Positions 23,386-34,788 of a stretch of DNA of 64,000 nucleotides are shown here, piece by piece (the stretch's first letter is position 1; every line of letters starts with the position of its first letter). Below the pieces are notes generated by a model. The model was given only the letters and a program-made list of their open reading frames with translations. It did not search any database and was not told where the DNA came from. The stretch spans positions 2,108,001 through 2,172,000 of the forward strand of contig OX337228.1 in assembly GCA_946965045.2 (NCBI GenBank). The letters run 5' to 3'. This stretch comes from Epithemia pelagica. Taxonomy: Eukaryota; Bacillariophyta; Bacillariophyceae; Surirellales; Surirellaceae. The position numbers and the translations under genes are program-made.

Positions 23386-23851
23386 CGATCCTTCTTCTAT
23401 CTATCTAGCGACAGATACATCACCCATTCCTCACTCCACATTCAGCCATTCTCACACTGCAACATGAGAAGAGGTGGCCCCAAACCAAGAACCCAGCTTC
23501 GTTTAATCCGTGGCCGAACCATTGACGACGACGACGACGGTCTCAACAAAGTTATATTGAAGATTTTCGACGCTTGCATGGGGATGGGAAATGGGGAAAC
23601 CACAACATCTGGTTCTTGGGGCGCTTGATTTCTGATTTCTTCTCGTGTTTGATTGACATTATTTTTTGCATCTTGGGATCTTGGGGGTCCTTCTCCATCT
23701 TCCATTTTCCATTCACGCTCTCTTGTGTCCCTCGTTTCTTCCCCCATCTGCACTGAATCTGACGAACGACGACGACTTTGATCTGACTCGGCTCTCTCTG
23801 TTCAAACGGAAGCAGATGCTTTGCAAGCATGGCTGTATCTTTTGTCTTTGG

Positions 23852-23939
23852 TCGTCTCGCTTTCCGGGACTTCCGAGACTCGAAAAATGAGGTCTCGTCT
23901 CGCTTTCCGGGACTTCCGAGACTCGAAAAATGAGGTCTC
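23852..23939. repeat. 43-bp tandem duplication
   Basis: The unit beginning TCGTCTCGCTTTCCGGGACT occurs twice with a period of exactly 43 bp (copies start at 23852 and 23895) and no mismatch, continuing four bases into a third copy. Each unit contains a GTCTCG...CGAGAC inverted pair. Perfect identity indicates a recent duplication or slippage event. Confidence 0.9.
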
Positions 23940-24035
23940 TGATGGGTTATGAGCCTCTTCCGAATGGGGTTCGTGGTCCGGAAACAGCACTTCCATCACG
24001 AGTTTCCACGGTCCAGCACGCGCCGCGACCGAAAA

Positions 24036-24057
24036 AGAGTATCTTTTTGGATACTCT
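24036..24057. promoter_or_regulatory. Inverted repeat upstream of FEA1-like gene 1
   Basis: AGAGTATC and GATACTCT form a perfect 8-bp inverted repeat around a TTTTTG spacer, about 175 bp upstream of the start codon at 24231. It could be a dimeric transcription-factor site or an RNA hairpin if transcribed. No function is known. Confidence 0.3.
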
Positions 24058-24230
24058 ACTACCAAATCGCAAAGATCCATGGCATGTGCCGAAGTGTGTC
24101 CTCGAACTCGAACACCGACAGCTTTGGTCTGCTGGCTGTTCTGGAACTCTGATGCTGTCACCACGGACACACATTCCCCCTTCGTTGTCATAAATTTTGG
24201 TACGCAGATATACTTCATTCGACCTTCACC

Positions 24231-25990
24231 ATGTTCCGCTTTTCCTCTCTTGTCCTTGCCTCGATCCTTGGTGGAGCTTCGGCTTCGAACCCTTCCATTG
24301 CCGGCTATGAACCCGTCACACTTGTCACTGATCATGTAAGTATCTTTTGGGCACTGTGGACATGAAAGACCCAAAAGATTTCTCAACAGGAAACCGTATC
24401 TTTTTCGTCTTGCCATTTTGTCAGGCTGGAATTGCGGGTGATCAAGCCGTCATTGAAAAGCTTTGTGGTTTGGGTACCACCGCTGGATTGGACCAATCCC
24501 TTGCTGTGTATGAGCAAGGAGGTCATTCCAAATCTTTTGCCGAAATCACTATTACTGGTGGTTTGCAAACCACCGTTCTCAAGGGAACTAACATGGAACA
24601 AGGAAGTATCTCCGGTAAGGCTCTTGAGGATACTCCCTCCGGTTCCCCCACCATCAAGATGCAGTACTCGACGAGCGACTCTGTCCTTGAATACGTCAAC
24701 TGCAAAGTCGGAGGGCTTCCCGACGATGAAACGGTCACGGCCGGATGTAAGTTACGAAACAGATCGTACAGCGTTGAAAGATACTTTTTTCTTACGTGTT
24801 TACCTCTTTTTTCTTACAGGCCTCGAGCCAAATGGAGTTATCTCCATTACTGGAGCCGGAGGAGATCTTGACTACACCACTGTTGAAAACGGCAATGCTC
24901 GTACCATCAAGGGATTCAGCACCGGGGCCAACCGCAGAATGCGACCTGGTGATGATTTGAATGAAGATTTCTTCAGCTTCTATGTTCCCTACCTCAACTA
25001 TTATGGATCTGGTAACTTTGACTTTGGAGACACTATTGCTCTTGCCGGATTCACCGGTTTGTCGACCAACTTGGCCAATGGAAATGTGGACCTTGCCGGA
25101 TATGGCGAAGTCGCCCGTTGTCGTAAGTGTCTGTACATGGAATATTTCTTGACATGTAGTCGGGCCCGGCATTCATATTCTCACCAACTTTGCTTCTTTC
25201 TACAGAGGTTGCCAAGAAGGCCACAGCCTACATTATCACGTCTCTTTATGCCCAACGTGAAATGTTTGATGCCATTTACGATTGTAACGAAGAATGTGCC
25301 ACCGTTGAATGTAACGATGATGCCGTCCACGCCTTGGATGAAGCCGTCGCTTTCTACGTTGGTAACCTCCATTCCGAAGATGGTCGTGGAAACCTTGCCT
25401 ATGCACTCGCCGAGAAGCGTTGCAAGAACTTTGCCACCTGCGTCGATGGAACCAGTGGCATGTCGAATGTCAACAAGGAAATTATGCAACTTTTCAATAC
25501 CCTCAAGGGACAGTTTTCTCAAGCACAATGTGACGAGACACAAGCCAATGTTGATGAAGTTGTCGAGCTCATGCAGATTCCCATGGTCCAAGGTACTCTT
25601 CGTTACGCTTACTTTACTGACATCAACGAGACCCCTACCGAAGCAATGCAAGCTGAGGGTTACATTTTTGCTGCCGGAATCTTGCCCAAGGTCCACGCCT
25701 GTAGCGAGACTGACGCCAAGACAATCTATGACAACATGGTCTTGAAGAGAAACCAAAACACCAAGGCCGATTTTGCCGCCGTCAAGAAAGCCTTTGAAAA
25801 CAACTACAAGTGCATGGGCATCACCTGTGCCGATGTTGGTGGTCTCGTCGATGAAACCACTGGAAACACTTACTATAAGGGTGCTGAACCATGCGGAGGA
25901 GTTGTAGGTGTTGGCATGTCCGCCGGTGTCACTCACACGTTGAGTGTGGTTGGCGGTATCGTCGCTGTCGTCGCGGCATTCATGATGTAA
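24231..25990 (+). CDS. FEA1/ISIP2A-like secreted protein, paralogue 1
   Basis: Four exons (24231-24335, 24425-24746, 24820-25122, 25206-25990; intron phases 0,1,1) encode 504 aa. A signal peptide (about residues 1-18) is followed by GYEPVTLVTDH. The C-terminal half has HALDEAVAFYVG, LAYALAEKRCKNF and IPMVQGTLRYAYF, the pattern I associate with algal FEA1 (iron-assimilation) and ISIP2A-like proteins. Many paired cysteines and a hydrophobic C-terminal tail (about 25 residues, no basic end) suggest a GPI-anchored surface protein. Known: such proteins concentrate or bind ferric iron at the algal cell surface. The iron role here is inferred. Two more paralogues lie downstream on the same strand. 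Confidence 0.75.
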
Positions 25991-26328
25991 ACGTGACGAC
26001 CGAATGTTTTATCTACCTACGTACGACGATCATGAACAATTTTCTGTACCTTGTGATGAATGGAAAACCGATAATGCACAGTTTGTAGTGGGAGCATTAG
26101 AGCCTCTTCTACGATACATACTTTCCTGCTTAAAATAAGGAATGCATAGCGGTGCCAATTGTACTTTTATTTTGTAGCTCTCGTGTGAGCAGTCGGTTTA
26201 TACCCCTGTCAAGATCTAAGTAGCCATGTATGCGGTTGTTCTACAACATATTGGACGATCCACGCATGTAATACCAATGATTCACACAGACACTGCGTTA
26301 CTACTCATATTAGATATCGTCGTATCCT
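25991..26328. other. Intergenic, no gene seen
   Basis: This 338-nt stretch separates the stop of FEA1-like gene 1 from the 3' end of the convergent tubulin pseudogene. It should hold the 3' UTR of the former. Nothing else is visible. Confidence 0.5.
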
Positions 26329-27395
26329 TTAGTACTCTTCACCTTCCATATCCGCTTCCGCGCCGTCGTTGGCAACTTCTTCGTAATCCTTTTCCAATGC
26401 GGCCAAATCCTCACGAGCCTATGAGAATTCACCTTCCTCCATACCTTCACCAACATACCAGTGCACGAACGCACGCTTGGCATACATGAGATCAAACTTG
26501 TGGTCAATGCGAGACAAGGCTTCCGCAATGGCGGTCGTATTGGCCACCATGCAAACAGCACGATCAATGTCGGCCAAGTCACCATCCGGCACACGGGCAG
26601 GCTTCTGGTAGTTGATACCACACTTGAAACCAGAGGGACACCAATCCACAAATTGAATGGTGCGCTTGTTCTTGATAGCGGCCACGGCTGCATTCACGTC
26701 CTTCGTAACAACATCTCCGCGGTACATCAAACAGCAAGCCATGTACTTTTCGTGACGAGGATCACACTTTGTCATCATGCTACCAGGTTCAAATACCGTG
26801 TTGGTAATTTCTGCAACACTCAAGTTCTCGTGACCAACCTTGCTGCTGGAAATGACAGGAGCGTAGGCAGTCAACATAAAGTGGATACGCGGGTAAGGCA
26901 CCAAGTTGGTCTGGAACTCTGTCACATCGACGTTCAAGGCACCATCAAAACGCAGCGAGGCCGTCAACGAAGAGATCACTTGAGCAATCAAACGGTTCAG
27001 GTTCGTGTAGGAAGGGTGACCAATGCCAAGGTTACGATTTCACACATCGTAGAGAGCTTCATTGTCCAAGCAGGATCATGGCAGTCATAATGAGCTTGAT
27101 TCCGATCTGATCAAGATGGTTGCTCTAGAGGACAACGCAAGCTAACACACTGCACTTACGGAAGCACGGACTTCATCGCAAACGGAGGGTTCCAAATCAA
27201 CATAGACAGCGCGAGCGACATGCTTTCCTGAAGACGTTTCACTGAAGAACGTGTTGAAGGAATCATTCTCCACACCTACGGTTGTATCCGAAGGCATGGT
27301 ACCATCTGGTTCAATGCCATGTTCCAGACAGTAGAGTTCCCAGCACTGGTTTCCGACCTGCACACCGGCTTGACCAAAATGAAGGGAGATAATTT
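26329..27395 (-). pseudogene. Alpha-tubulin pseudogene
   Basis: The N-terminal part (27395 down to about 27160) encodes [16 protein letters not shown] and [14 protein letters not shown]. The C-terminal part (about 27060 to 26329) encodes tubulin from NEALYDV to the acidic tail ending EGEEY. About 115-120 residues between them (roughly 85-200) are missing. Lesions: a frameshift near 27075, TGA at 27040-27042 in place of the Cys codon, and TAG at 26419-26421 within EGEFSEARED. A splice acceptor just before codon EII and a GTAAGT after DEVRAS suggest a DNA-level, not processed, copy. Known: alpha-tubulin is the microtubule subunit; this copy cannot encode it. Confidence 0.93.
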
Positions 27396-27678
27396 CTGAA
27401 GATTCATTTGACAATATAGAGACGGAACGATTTAGTGAATCCACAGGGGAACACAACGCATTGATCGAGGCATTGATTGGGGCCAAAGGACACCCGACGA
27501 GAACTAAGGCGAGGCTAATTTCAGACATGATTCAACGTGAACTTTGCACGTGCTTCGTCACCCAGTTTGGTAGCCTTCATCCGAAAAGCAGCCCCAGTCA
27601 GGATCTCATCGGCACGCCAGACGCCAGCATTACGTGAATACTTACCACGCATTAATTGAAGAAGAGCAAATATAGAAC
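27396..27678. other. Flank between tubulin pseudogene and Copia element
   Basis: This stretch holds the former 5' region of the tubulin copy, up to the 5-bp AAGGA target duplication (27679-27683) of the Copia element. No separate gene is seen. Confidence 0.4.
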
Positions 27679-27683
27679 AAGGA

Positions 27684-28548
27684 TGTCAGGATAGTGTAGT
27701 CTGTACGCCGTACGGTCCACCAATCCGGTCCGCTTGGGAGTGTATGCCCCGTAGCCATAACACACCTACCCCCCAGCGGGGGTGGCTTTGAGGGTGTAAT
27801 TTCGTGTAGCCACCCCCATCTCTAAGAGCAAATAATAACCTATTTCTTGACGGTAGGCATATCTCATTTCCTCCACCACGATAACAACACGGGCCATGGT
27901 GTTGCACAGGTTGTTGTGCACCTATTTGGACTCTTGAAACCTGTCTTCCCAGTCATAGACCTCAAACCAATAGTGTAGAATGCATCTGCATCACCAAAAT
28001 TGAAAGGTTAAGGCTATTATGCGTCAGACTCATAGGCGCCATGCCTCGTGGCACAGGCACGGAAGCGACGTCTCACAATTTCGAACGAAGCAACTCAAAG
28101 GGACAATATGGCTCTTATCTTGCATTGTTTGAGCACCTATTGATACACAATACACATAGCAGTAGTAGTTACGCACAGCATTGATAACAAAACATCAACT
28201 CTCATGTATTTTCATGCCATCATTGTCTCGTATTGTGCCCGTATTACGCGTCACTGTATTGGTCATTTCCTAGAGTGGCCCGTATCCACTGTGTCCCTCA
28301 CAATGCACTGCCATGGTACCATTATGAAGCATATGATGGTCGGATCATGATGGGGTGGCCATTGGAGGTCACCAGCAACAACAAAGTTTGATTGTCGTGT
28401 TGTTATCGTGGTGGAGGAAATGAGATATGCCTACCGTCAAGATCCAGCGAAAAGAGAAGGGGGTGTTTCAACGAAATTACTCCCTCAAAAACACCCCCGC
28501 TGGGGGGTAATAACACACCCAATAGTCACTTCTTTCTTGTGCATGACG
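27684..28548 (+). repeat. 5' LTR of Copia element, interrupted
   Basis: The sequence from TGTCAGGATAGTG to GTGCATGAC matches the 3' LTR base for base apart from the first and last positions, once the nested 743-bp insertion (27767-28509) and one copy of its 10-bp target duplication are removed. The intact length is 112 bp, very short for a Copia LTR. Confidence 0.9.
27767..28509. mobile_element. Non-autonomous Mutator-like (MULE) transposon
   Basis: This 743-bp insertion is flanked by perfect 10-bp duplications ATAACACACC (27757-27766 and 28510-28519); the 3' LTR shows the empty site with one copy. Terminal inverted repeats run about 114-125 bp (27767-27891 and 28396-28509). They start TACCCCCCAGCGGGGGTG and share an inner block around CTTGACGGTAGGCATATC. 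Long inverted repeats with 9-11-bp duplications are typical of MULEs. No transposase frame is present, so it must be moved in trans. Confidence 0.85.
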
Positions 28549-28619
28549 ATTAACAGTCTCACCGTCTTTTGGTTTGTTGTTGTGTTGTTGTTGCTGAAAT
28601 TTTATTTTTCTATTTGACC

Positions 28620-30104
28620 ATGTCAGATCCTGCCAGTAATTCAAACATGCCTGACACGATGGAGGCGGCAGAAGCGACGCCCGTCACCCCTGTCAGGAGA
28701 TCTCCCGGTATGCCTGCAGTGGTAGAAACCATGGCTTTATTGCTGGCAGCTCCTGATGACGATGCATCCGCCTTGAGGACTGCTCTTGTGGCCATGTTCT
28801 CGGTGTGGCATGTCACTACGTAGGAAGACTTGTCAGTTTTTAGTGACACAGACGTGGCAGAATATATTGCAGACAAAAAGCCCGATCAACTCTCCCCCCT
28901 TATCATCAAGAAGCGTTTGGGTTACCTGGTCCGGTATGCCAAGCTTGGTAAGCCCTTGACTAGCACTCTCGCGATGACTTCCATAATTCGGGAGGTGGAT
29001 GAGTACTCGGTAGCCATTTCTTCTCGCTCTGTTCGATTTCAAAATTCCCCTTCACGTTCCAGTGCTATGACCACTGACAAGAAGACCGTCCCCGACTTGG
29101 ATAAATTTTCTGGCAAGGACGAGGATTATTATTCTTGGCGTGACTCCACGGTCAATAAAATGGGGCAATCCAGATTGAGCTCTTTTCTCTCCGACGCAGC
29201 CTACGTTGCCAAGCATAATGACCTCGCCGTCAGTGTTTTTTATTCCATGCGTGCGGCTTTGCAGGATGGGACTGCTGCAAATCTTGCTACTGCTTTGTAT
29301 GACAAGAAACGCTATGATCCCCAGCTGCTCTGGCAGGAAATTGAAAATTACTATGATACCAGCGTGAATCGTGCTAACGTCGTTTTGTTCGAAGTTAAGC
29401 GTCTCCTTAATTTACGCTTGGATGCTGATACTTATCCGACACAGTTCATTTCGGATTTTCGTGCGTGTTTGCTTCGGTTGGACAAGAACCAAGCAAGTTT
29501 GGCGACGGATACGGACACTCTCCGAGCTTTGCTCTTGGTTGCGATTCAAGACGACCAATTTGAGCCTGTCCGTGATTCCATCGTCAATGATCCTACACGG
29601 GATGTTGATGCAATTTTGAAGGAGTTACGTGATCGGGACACATCCTTGCAGATTAAGGATAGTGCCAACTCAGATATGACCTCTTCCAGGACCATTCGAC
29701 GTGCTTCTCACACCCAAGGTAATCAGAAACGACCTACGACTTCGGGCTCGACGGCGTGGACTATTCCCCGTTTCCTGGACTCCTGGAAAGCTGCCTTTGG
29801 GTTGAAACTGTTCCAGTTGCTTTTAGATTGGCGCTCCATGGCGATGTACAAGAAAGCTACCCAGGACGCTCTCAATTCGTCTTTCGACACAATTGTGGAG
29901 ACTGTCACTGGCCACAGCAAGAACAAACGCAAGAGTCGCCGTGGAGGTACCGATGCTGCTTCTGGAAGTGAGAATGCTACCGATGGTCACGATGGGGCCG
30001 GGGCTGCCCAGGCATCTGGTGTAAATGAGGACTCTGAGGACCGTCCACGTAAACGCATCCGTCTGCGTAAAGGCCGTTGCGTAGTGACGGAACGAAACGC
30101 CTGA
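28620..30104 (+). pseudogene. Copia gag region with an in-frame TAG
   Basis: One frame runs from ATG 28620 to TGA 30102-30104 but is broken by TAG at 28821-28823. The middle (KFSGKDEDYYSWRD through LLNLRLDADTYPTQF and LRALLLVAI) is the Gag domain of Copia-type elements. The C-terminus is basic (KNKRKSRRGG, RPRKRIRLRKGR) and may bind RNA. No CCHC zinc knuckle is seen. The protease frame continues in the same frame directly after the TGA. Confidence 0.85.
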
Positions 30105-33100
30105 CTGGTTGCGGCTGAAGAGGAGCCATGCGGCACGTTACGACGAGTCGTGCGGTTGGCAAGTGGGTTATCTCAAGCCGATGCCTCTCAGCACATCTTG
30201 ATTGCTGATAGTGGTTGTGACCAAATGTTGATTACGTCTGTTTGGAAGATTTTGCACCACACAGGACGGTCAATGGTGATGACTGGCGCATTTGCTGGAC
30301 GCGACGCTGGACAGCAATTCCCGGTTGTGACTGCAACGGCCAAAGTCATTGACGAATATGGCAAGGCATACGCAGCAGTTGTTCATGAAGCTTTGTATGA
30401 TGGTAGTCCACATCAGGTTGAGTCTTTGCTATCTATCCATCAGTCGTTGGCAAACCATGACAATGGAATTGATGACCGAGCTCGCTGTGAGAAGGATGTG
30501 GACGGCAATCCTGGTAAGCAGAAGGCACGCTTTAATGACAAGGAACTTTCATTTCATTTCGATGGAGTGAAGTGTTTCTTTGAGGTAGCGGCCATTAGTG
30601 ATACCGAGTTGTCCCAGCTTCCCAAAATTTATTTGACAAGTCGTGAGCCGGGGCTTTACCAGCCGACCGAGCGCACGCATACTATGCGGGCCACGAAAAG
30701 TTCTAAGGTGCCTCCACATTTACCCCCGTGGAAGCATTGCCTGGGTTTTATTCCCGACCATGTTGTGGACAAAACACTTCAGGCAACAACTCAAATGGTT
30801 CCGACAGTAGAGGCTGAGACCCGAGAGCATATGCGGGACCATATTTTGACCCGTTTGCCTGAATTGAAGCGCCGGCGATTGAACGTTACAGTTTGTGTTG
30901 ACACGTTTTTCTCATCAATCAAATCGGTGAGACGCTTCACGTGCTGGACCCAGTATTCATTTGTTGAATCTGGGTTGGACGTTGTTTTCCCGATGCGTCG
31001 TCGATCTCAAGTCTATCCTACCTTACCCAAGTTGTTCTCTGAGTATGGGATACCCCGGCTCGGCGTGTCCATTCGGACAATGCACCAGAGTATAAGTCTG
31101 CACGGTGGACAAGCTGTCTTGGGAAACACGCAGTAACTTCATCCTTCACTGAGCCTGACCATCCCAATGAAAACCTTTGTGAACGTCGGGGTGGTACTAT
31201 TAAGGCAGCAGTTGTGCACTTGTTGTTGACCACTGGTGCAGAGGTGGAGTTCTGGTGTTATGCTCTTGAGTACATTGCGTTACTTCAGACCATAATTGCT
31301 CGTCGCACACTGGGTTGGCGTTGCGCTCATGAGTGCCATTTTGGGGATACTCCTGATATCAGTGTCTTCCGGTTCATATTCTGGTGTCCGGTATGGTACT
31401 ACGCTCCCAGTCAATCTTTCCCGAGGTCCAAGATGCTTCCTGGACGGTTTGTGGGTATTGCTCGCAACGTCGGGGATGCCTTTTGTTTCTTCTTGATATT
31501 AACAGAACCCGATGATTCTACGGCCACCCGCCAAGTTATTGCTCGGTCAGTGGTACGGCGTCGGTTTCCACAGGAAAGCCCTCCGGTAGTGGAGGAAACT
31601 AATGTGAATTCGTTACGCTTTTGCAAAAGCAACGGCGTTACGGTGTTGGAAGACCCACATGAAGATGCGGGGTCTCCTTTATCGGACTTTGTTTCAGAGG
31701 AGAAACCCTCTGCCCTTCCCTCTGAATACACTGCTCCCGATGTCGATCCAATGGATGATCCACTTCGTGATGCGATTGCTGAGGTCTATGGACCGCCTAC
31801 CAAGCGTCAGCGTGTGGACTTTGTGAACCCATTGGATGCAGCAAGAGTGGCGTTCAAGGATATTGATCCTGTGTATACTCAGTCTCCTCTGGCTGCTCCG
31901 TCTGTTCCAGTTGAAGATCCCAAGCCGACAGCAAACCCAACTATGGTTTCAGAGGAGTGTCTGATGGTGGAGGAGGATGTTAGTTTGGCGCCACCTGAAG
32001 TCACCCAGGTCCCACATGATGACGATCGTACGGTGAGGGATACAGAGTCCACTGGCCAAGCAGCAACTCCATTTACATCATCAGGGTCCCAGGACTGTAC
32101 GCCAGAAATCTTTGAGGACACGACCCAACATTTCGAAAACCTCGCAGAGGGTGTCGATGATGATGAGGGCTTTGACAAGATAGTTGGTCACACGTGGGAG
32201 AATGGAATCCTGATGCTGGAGATTTTGTTTCGGACAGATGAGAAGTCTTTATTACCCTTCACTGTGGTGAAGCGAGACCATCCATTGGTTGTTGCCCGTT
32301 ACATCCTAGATAAAGGTGTCGGGACAGCAGATGGTCGTTATACGTCTGGTAGATACACACGGTGGGCACATGGGTTGGTCCGTCAAGTGAATCGTACTCT
32401 CCGTCGGGTCCTTCGAATGGGTAATGGTGATACCATTTGTCTTCCGGACGGCCAGCGTTTCCAAGTGAGTGAGTCGACAGGTGACGCTCGTTTGGTGCGG
32501 CGCACTGGTGTGAAACAGAAAGGCCACCAGCAGCCCGCTCGTTCCTCCCGGAAAAGGAAGAAGCCAGGCAGAATCAGTCGTGGCCAACCTGTGATCAAGT
32601 ATGGTGTGGAAGTTCCCAAGGATGTTTCCCATGCTTTTGAGTTGGATGAGCAGAATGGTAACACTTTGTGGCGTGATGCAACTGAGAAGGAAATTGCCTC
32701 GTTGCTTGCTCTTGGTTGTTTTGACTTTCGCTCTCCAGACTACAAACCCGGTTCGGATTATCAGTTTGCCAAGCTAACCATGATTTATGAGGTCAAACAG
32801 GATGGCCGCCGCAAGGCACGTTTGGTTGCTGGCGGACATTTAATTGATCCGAGGGGTGTCAACTCCAGGTCTACCGTGGTGAAGGGAATCAGTGTTCGCC
32901 TGTTGGATGTCATTGCACACCGCGATAAACTGACAACCCTCTGTGGCGACATCGGTAATGCGTTCGTCACAGCACCATGCCTTGAAAAAGTGTATTCTCG
33001 TGCAGGCCCGGAATTTGGCGACCGACAAGACTCTGTGATGATTTTGGTAAAGGCTCTTTACGGGTTACGATCGTCGAGTCGTGCGTTTCGCAGCCATTTT

Positions 33101-34309
33101 GCAGATTTTCTTCGCTCAATGGGATTCTCTGCATCACGGTATGACCGTGATGTGTGGATGCGTCTTCGTGATGAAGGCGACGGCTACGATTACATTGCAC
33201 CCACGTGGACGATTTCAAAATCGTTGCAAGAGACCCCCAATGTTGGTTATCACAGATTGCGTCCGTGTTTTTGCTGAAGTCAACTGGACCACCGTCCTAT
33301 TACCTTGGCAATGACTACAGCTGGTCGAAGGATGAAAGTACTTGGGTTCTCGGCTGTGCCACATACGTTAAAGAGTGCATCCGCCGTCTAGAAGATGATT
33401 CCATGATCGACGGTAAACTGTGGGAACACAAGAATCCTTTGCCAGCCGAGTGCCATTCGGAAATGGATGAAACTCCTGATCTGAATGAGGACGGTATCAG
33501 GTTGTACCAGACATTGATTGGCATGGCCCAATGGGCGTGTACAATTGGACGACTGGACATTTCTTTTGCCGTGTCCTCACTCAGTCGGTTTTCGGCAGCC
33601 CCAAGGGAAGGTCATTTGGAGTTAGCAGTGCATCTCTTTGGTTTCCTCAAGAAGCATCCAAATCGCCAGATTGTTATTGACTCGCGACCATTGGTGGTTC
33701 CAGAGGAGTTTTGCCAGGAGACCTTTCACCCCGATTTCCTTGAGGACTATCCTGATGCTAACGAGGAGATAGATCCTGGATTGCCGAAAGCTTTTGGTAT
33801 GGAACTTGAGACATCGATTTTCTTTGACGCTGACCACGCTCATGACCAGAAAACACGCCGTTCGATCACTGGACTGATCATGTTCGTTGGACGTACACCG
33901 GTGCTGTGGTCAAGCAAGCGACAGGGATGCATTGCCACGTCGACGTATTGCGCAGAATTTGTGGCCATGCGTACGTACGGCAGTGGAGGAAGCTGTATCA
34001 TTGCGCTATATGTTGCGTTGCCTGGGGGTTCCGGTCTCGGCACCTACCCAACTTTATGGCGACAACTATGGTGTCGTTTAGAGTGCATCAATTCCGGAGT
34101 CTGAGTTGAAGAAGAAACATATTGCCATTTCCTACCATTTTGTGAGAGAAGCTATCACAGCGAAGATTGTCAACGCTGTCTGGGTGCCTACTGACCAAAA
34201 TTGGAGCGATATTTGTACGAAGGCCTTGGGTCCGAACATATTCAATGATTTGGTTAGCGACGTTATGACTACCTTACCACTTTCTTTCCCTGTGTTGGGT
34301 TTGAGATGA
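30105..34309 (+). pseudogene. Copia pol region (protease, integrase, RT, RNase H), degenerate
   Basis: Protease is marked by ADSGCDQM near 30205. Integrase starts about 30890 and its SDNAPEYKS block lies in another frame. RT has DIGNAFVTAPCLEKVY near 32950, and RNase H has DADHAHDQKTRRSITG near 33830. Lesions: a frameshift near 31050-31070, loss of one base near 33197-33205 right at the RT catalytic aspartate box, a TACG duplication in GTACGTACG near 33971-33979, and TAG at 34079-34081. The purine-rich AAGAGGAG just before the 3' LTR is the polypurine tract. This copy cannot make its own enzymes. Confidence 0.9.
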
Positions 34310-34353
34310 GGTGGAGTCCGGCTTGTGGAGAACCACGGTACAGCCTAAGAGGA

Positions 34354-34465
34354 GGTCAGGATAGTGTAGTCTGTACGCCGTACGGTCCACCAATCCGGTC
34401 CGCTTGGGAGTGTATGCCCCGTAGCCATAACACACCCAATAGTCACTTCTTTCTTGTGCATGACA
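34354..34465 (+). repeat. 3' LTR of Copia element
   Basis: This is the uninterrupted 112-bp LTR and gives the pre-insertion sequence for the nested transposon. Its first base is G where the 5' LTR has T. It is followed by the AAGGA target duplication. Confidence 0.9.
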
Positions 34466-34470
34466 AAGGA

Positions 34471-34788
34471 GAAGAAGCAACAAGTCAATCGATCTCTCGT
34501 GACAAGAGGAAAGATTTGTGTGCTATTGGGGATTGGGAGTCCTAATTCCTATTAACTCCCAGCGGCTAAGAAAGTATGAATTTGAGTTTTGACTAACATT
34601 CAGATCTCAAAGTACTTGAGCGACCCAAACATGACTTATCGACTCTGGAAAGTACACTACCTGCTCTTCAAGGACCTGTGACGTGCAGCCAGAATTTGCA
34701 AAGCACCGCATTTTCGGTGCAAGTCTCTCAATTATTCGCGAAGTGTTTCCAGAGTCAAACTGTTGTACGACAAGGTCTAAACGAAATA
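34471..34788. other. Promoter region of FEA1-like paralogue 2
   Basis: This 318-nt stretch lies between the Copia element and the start codon at 34789. No gene is seen. The retroelement therefore sits close enough to affect expression of this paralogue. Confidence 0.5.

Larger units (their letters stand above)
22787..24230. other. Gene-poor stretch with repeats
   Basis: This 1,444-nt stretch contains no supportable gene. It holds a degenerate repeat array (about 23002-23385), a 43-bp tandem duplication (23852-23939) and a hairpin (24036-24057), and ends in the promoter of the first FEA1-like gene. Open frames here are short and overlap these repeats. Confidence 0.6.
27684..34465 (+). mobile_element. 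Copia-type LTR retrotransposon (CoDi-like), defective
   Basis: The element is bounded by near-identical 112-bp LTRs and flanked by a 5-bp target duplication AAGGA (27679-27683 and 34466-34470). Outer LTR ends are TG...CA. The internal domain order protease, integrase, reverse transcriptase, RNase H marks the Copia (Ty1) superfamily, and the Gag and RNase H blocks resemble diatom CoDi elements. The coding part has at least five disabling lesions besides a TGA at the gag-pol boundary. A 743-bp transposon sits within the 5' LTR. It lies between FEA1-like paralogues 1 and 2. Confidence 0.92.

Noticed and set aside
23802-24416. Minus-strand frame of 204 codons
   Set aside because: It spans the tandem duplication and runs into exon 1 and intron 1 of the FEA1-like gene; the protein contains a duplicated segment from the repeat and no family motif.
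28408-28617. Small plus-strand frame at the end of the nested transposon
   Set aside because: It lies in the terminal inverted repeat and the LTR, so it is not a transposase or a separate gene.
33190-33210. Possible programmed frameshift at the Copia RT catalytic box
   Set aside because: There is no slippery sequence, and frameshifts inside the RT active site are not used by Copia elements; a one-base loss explains it.
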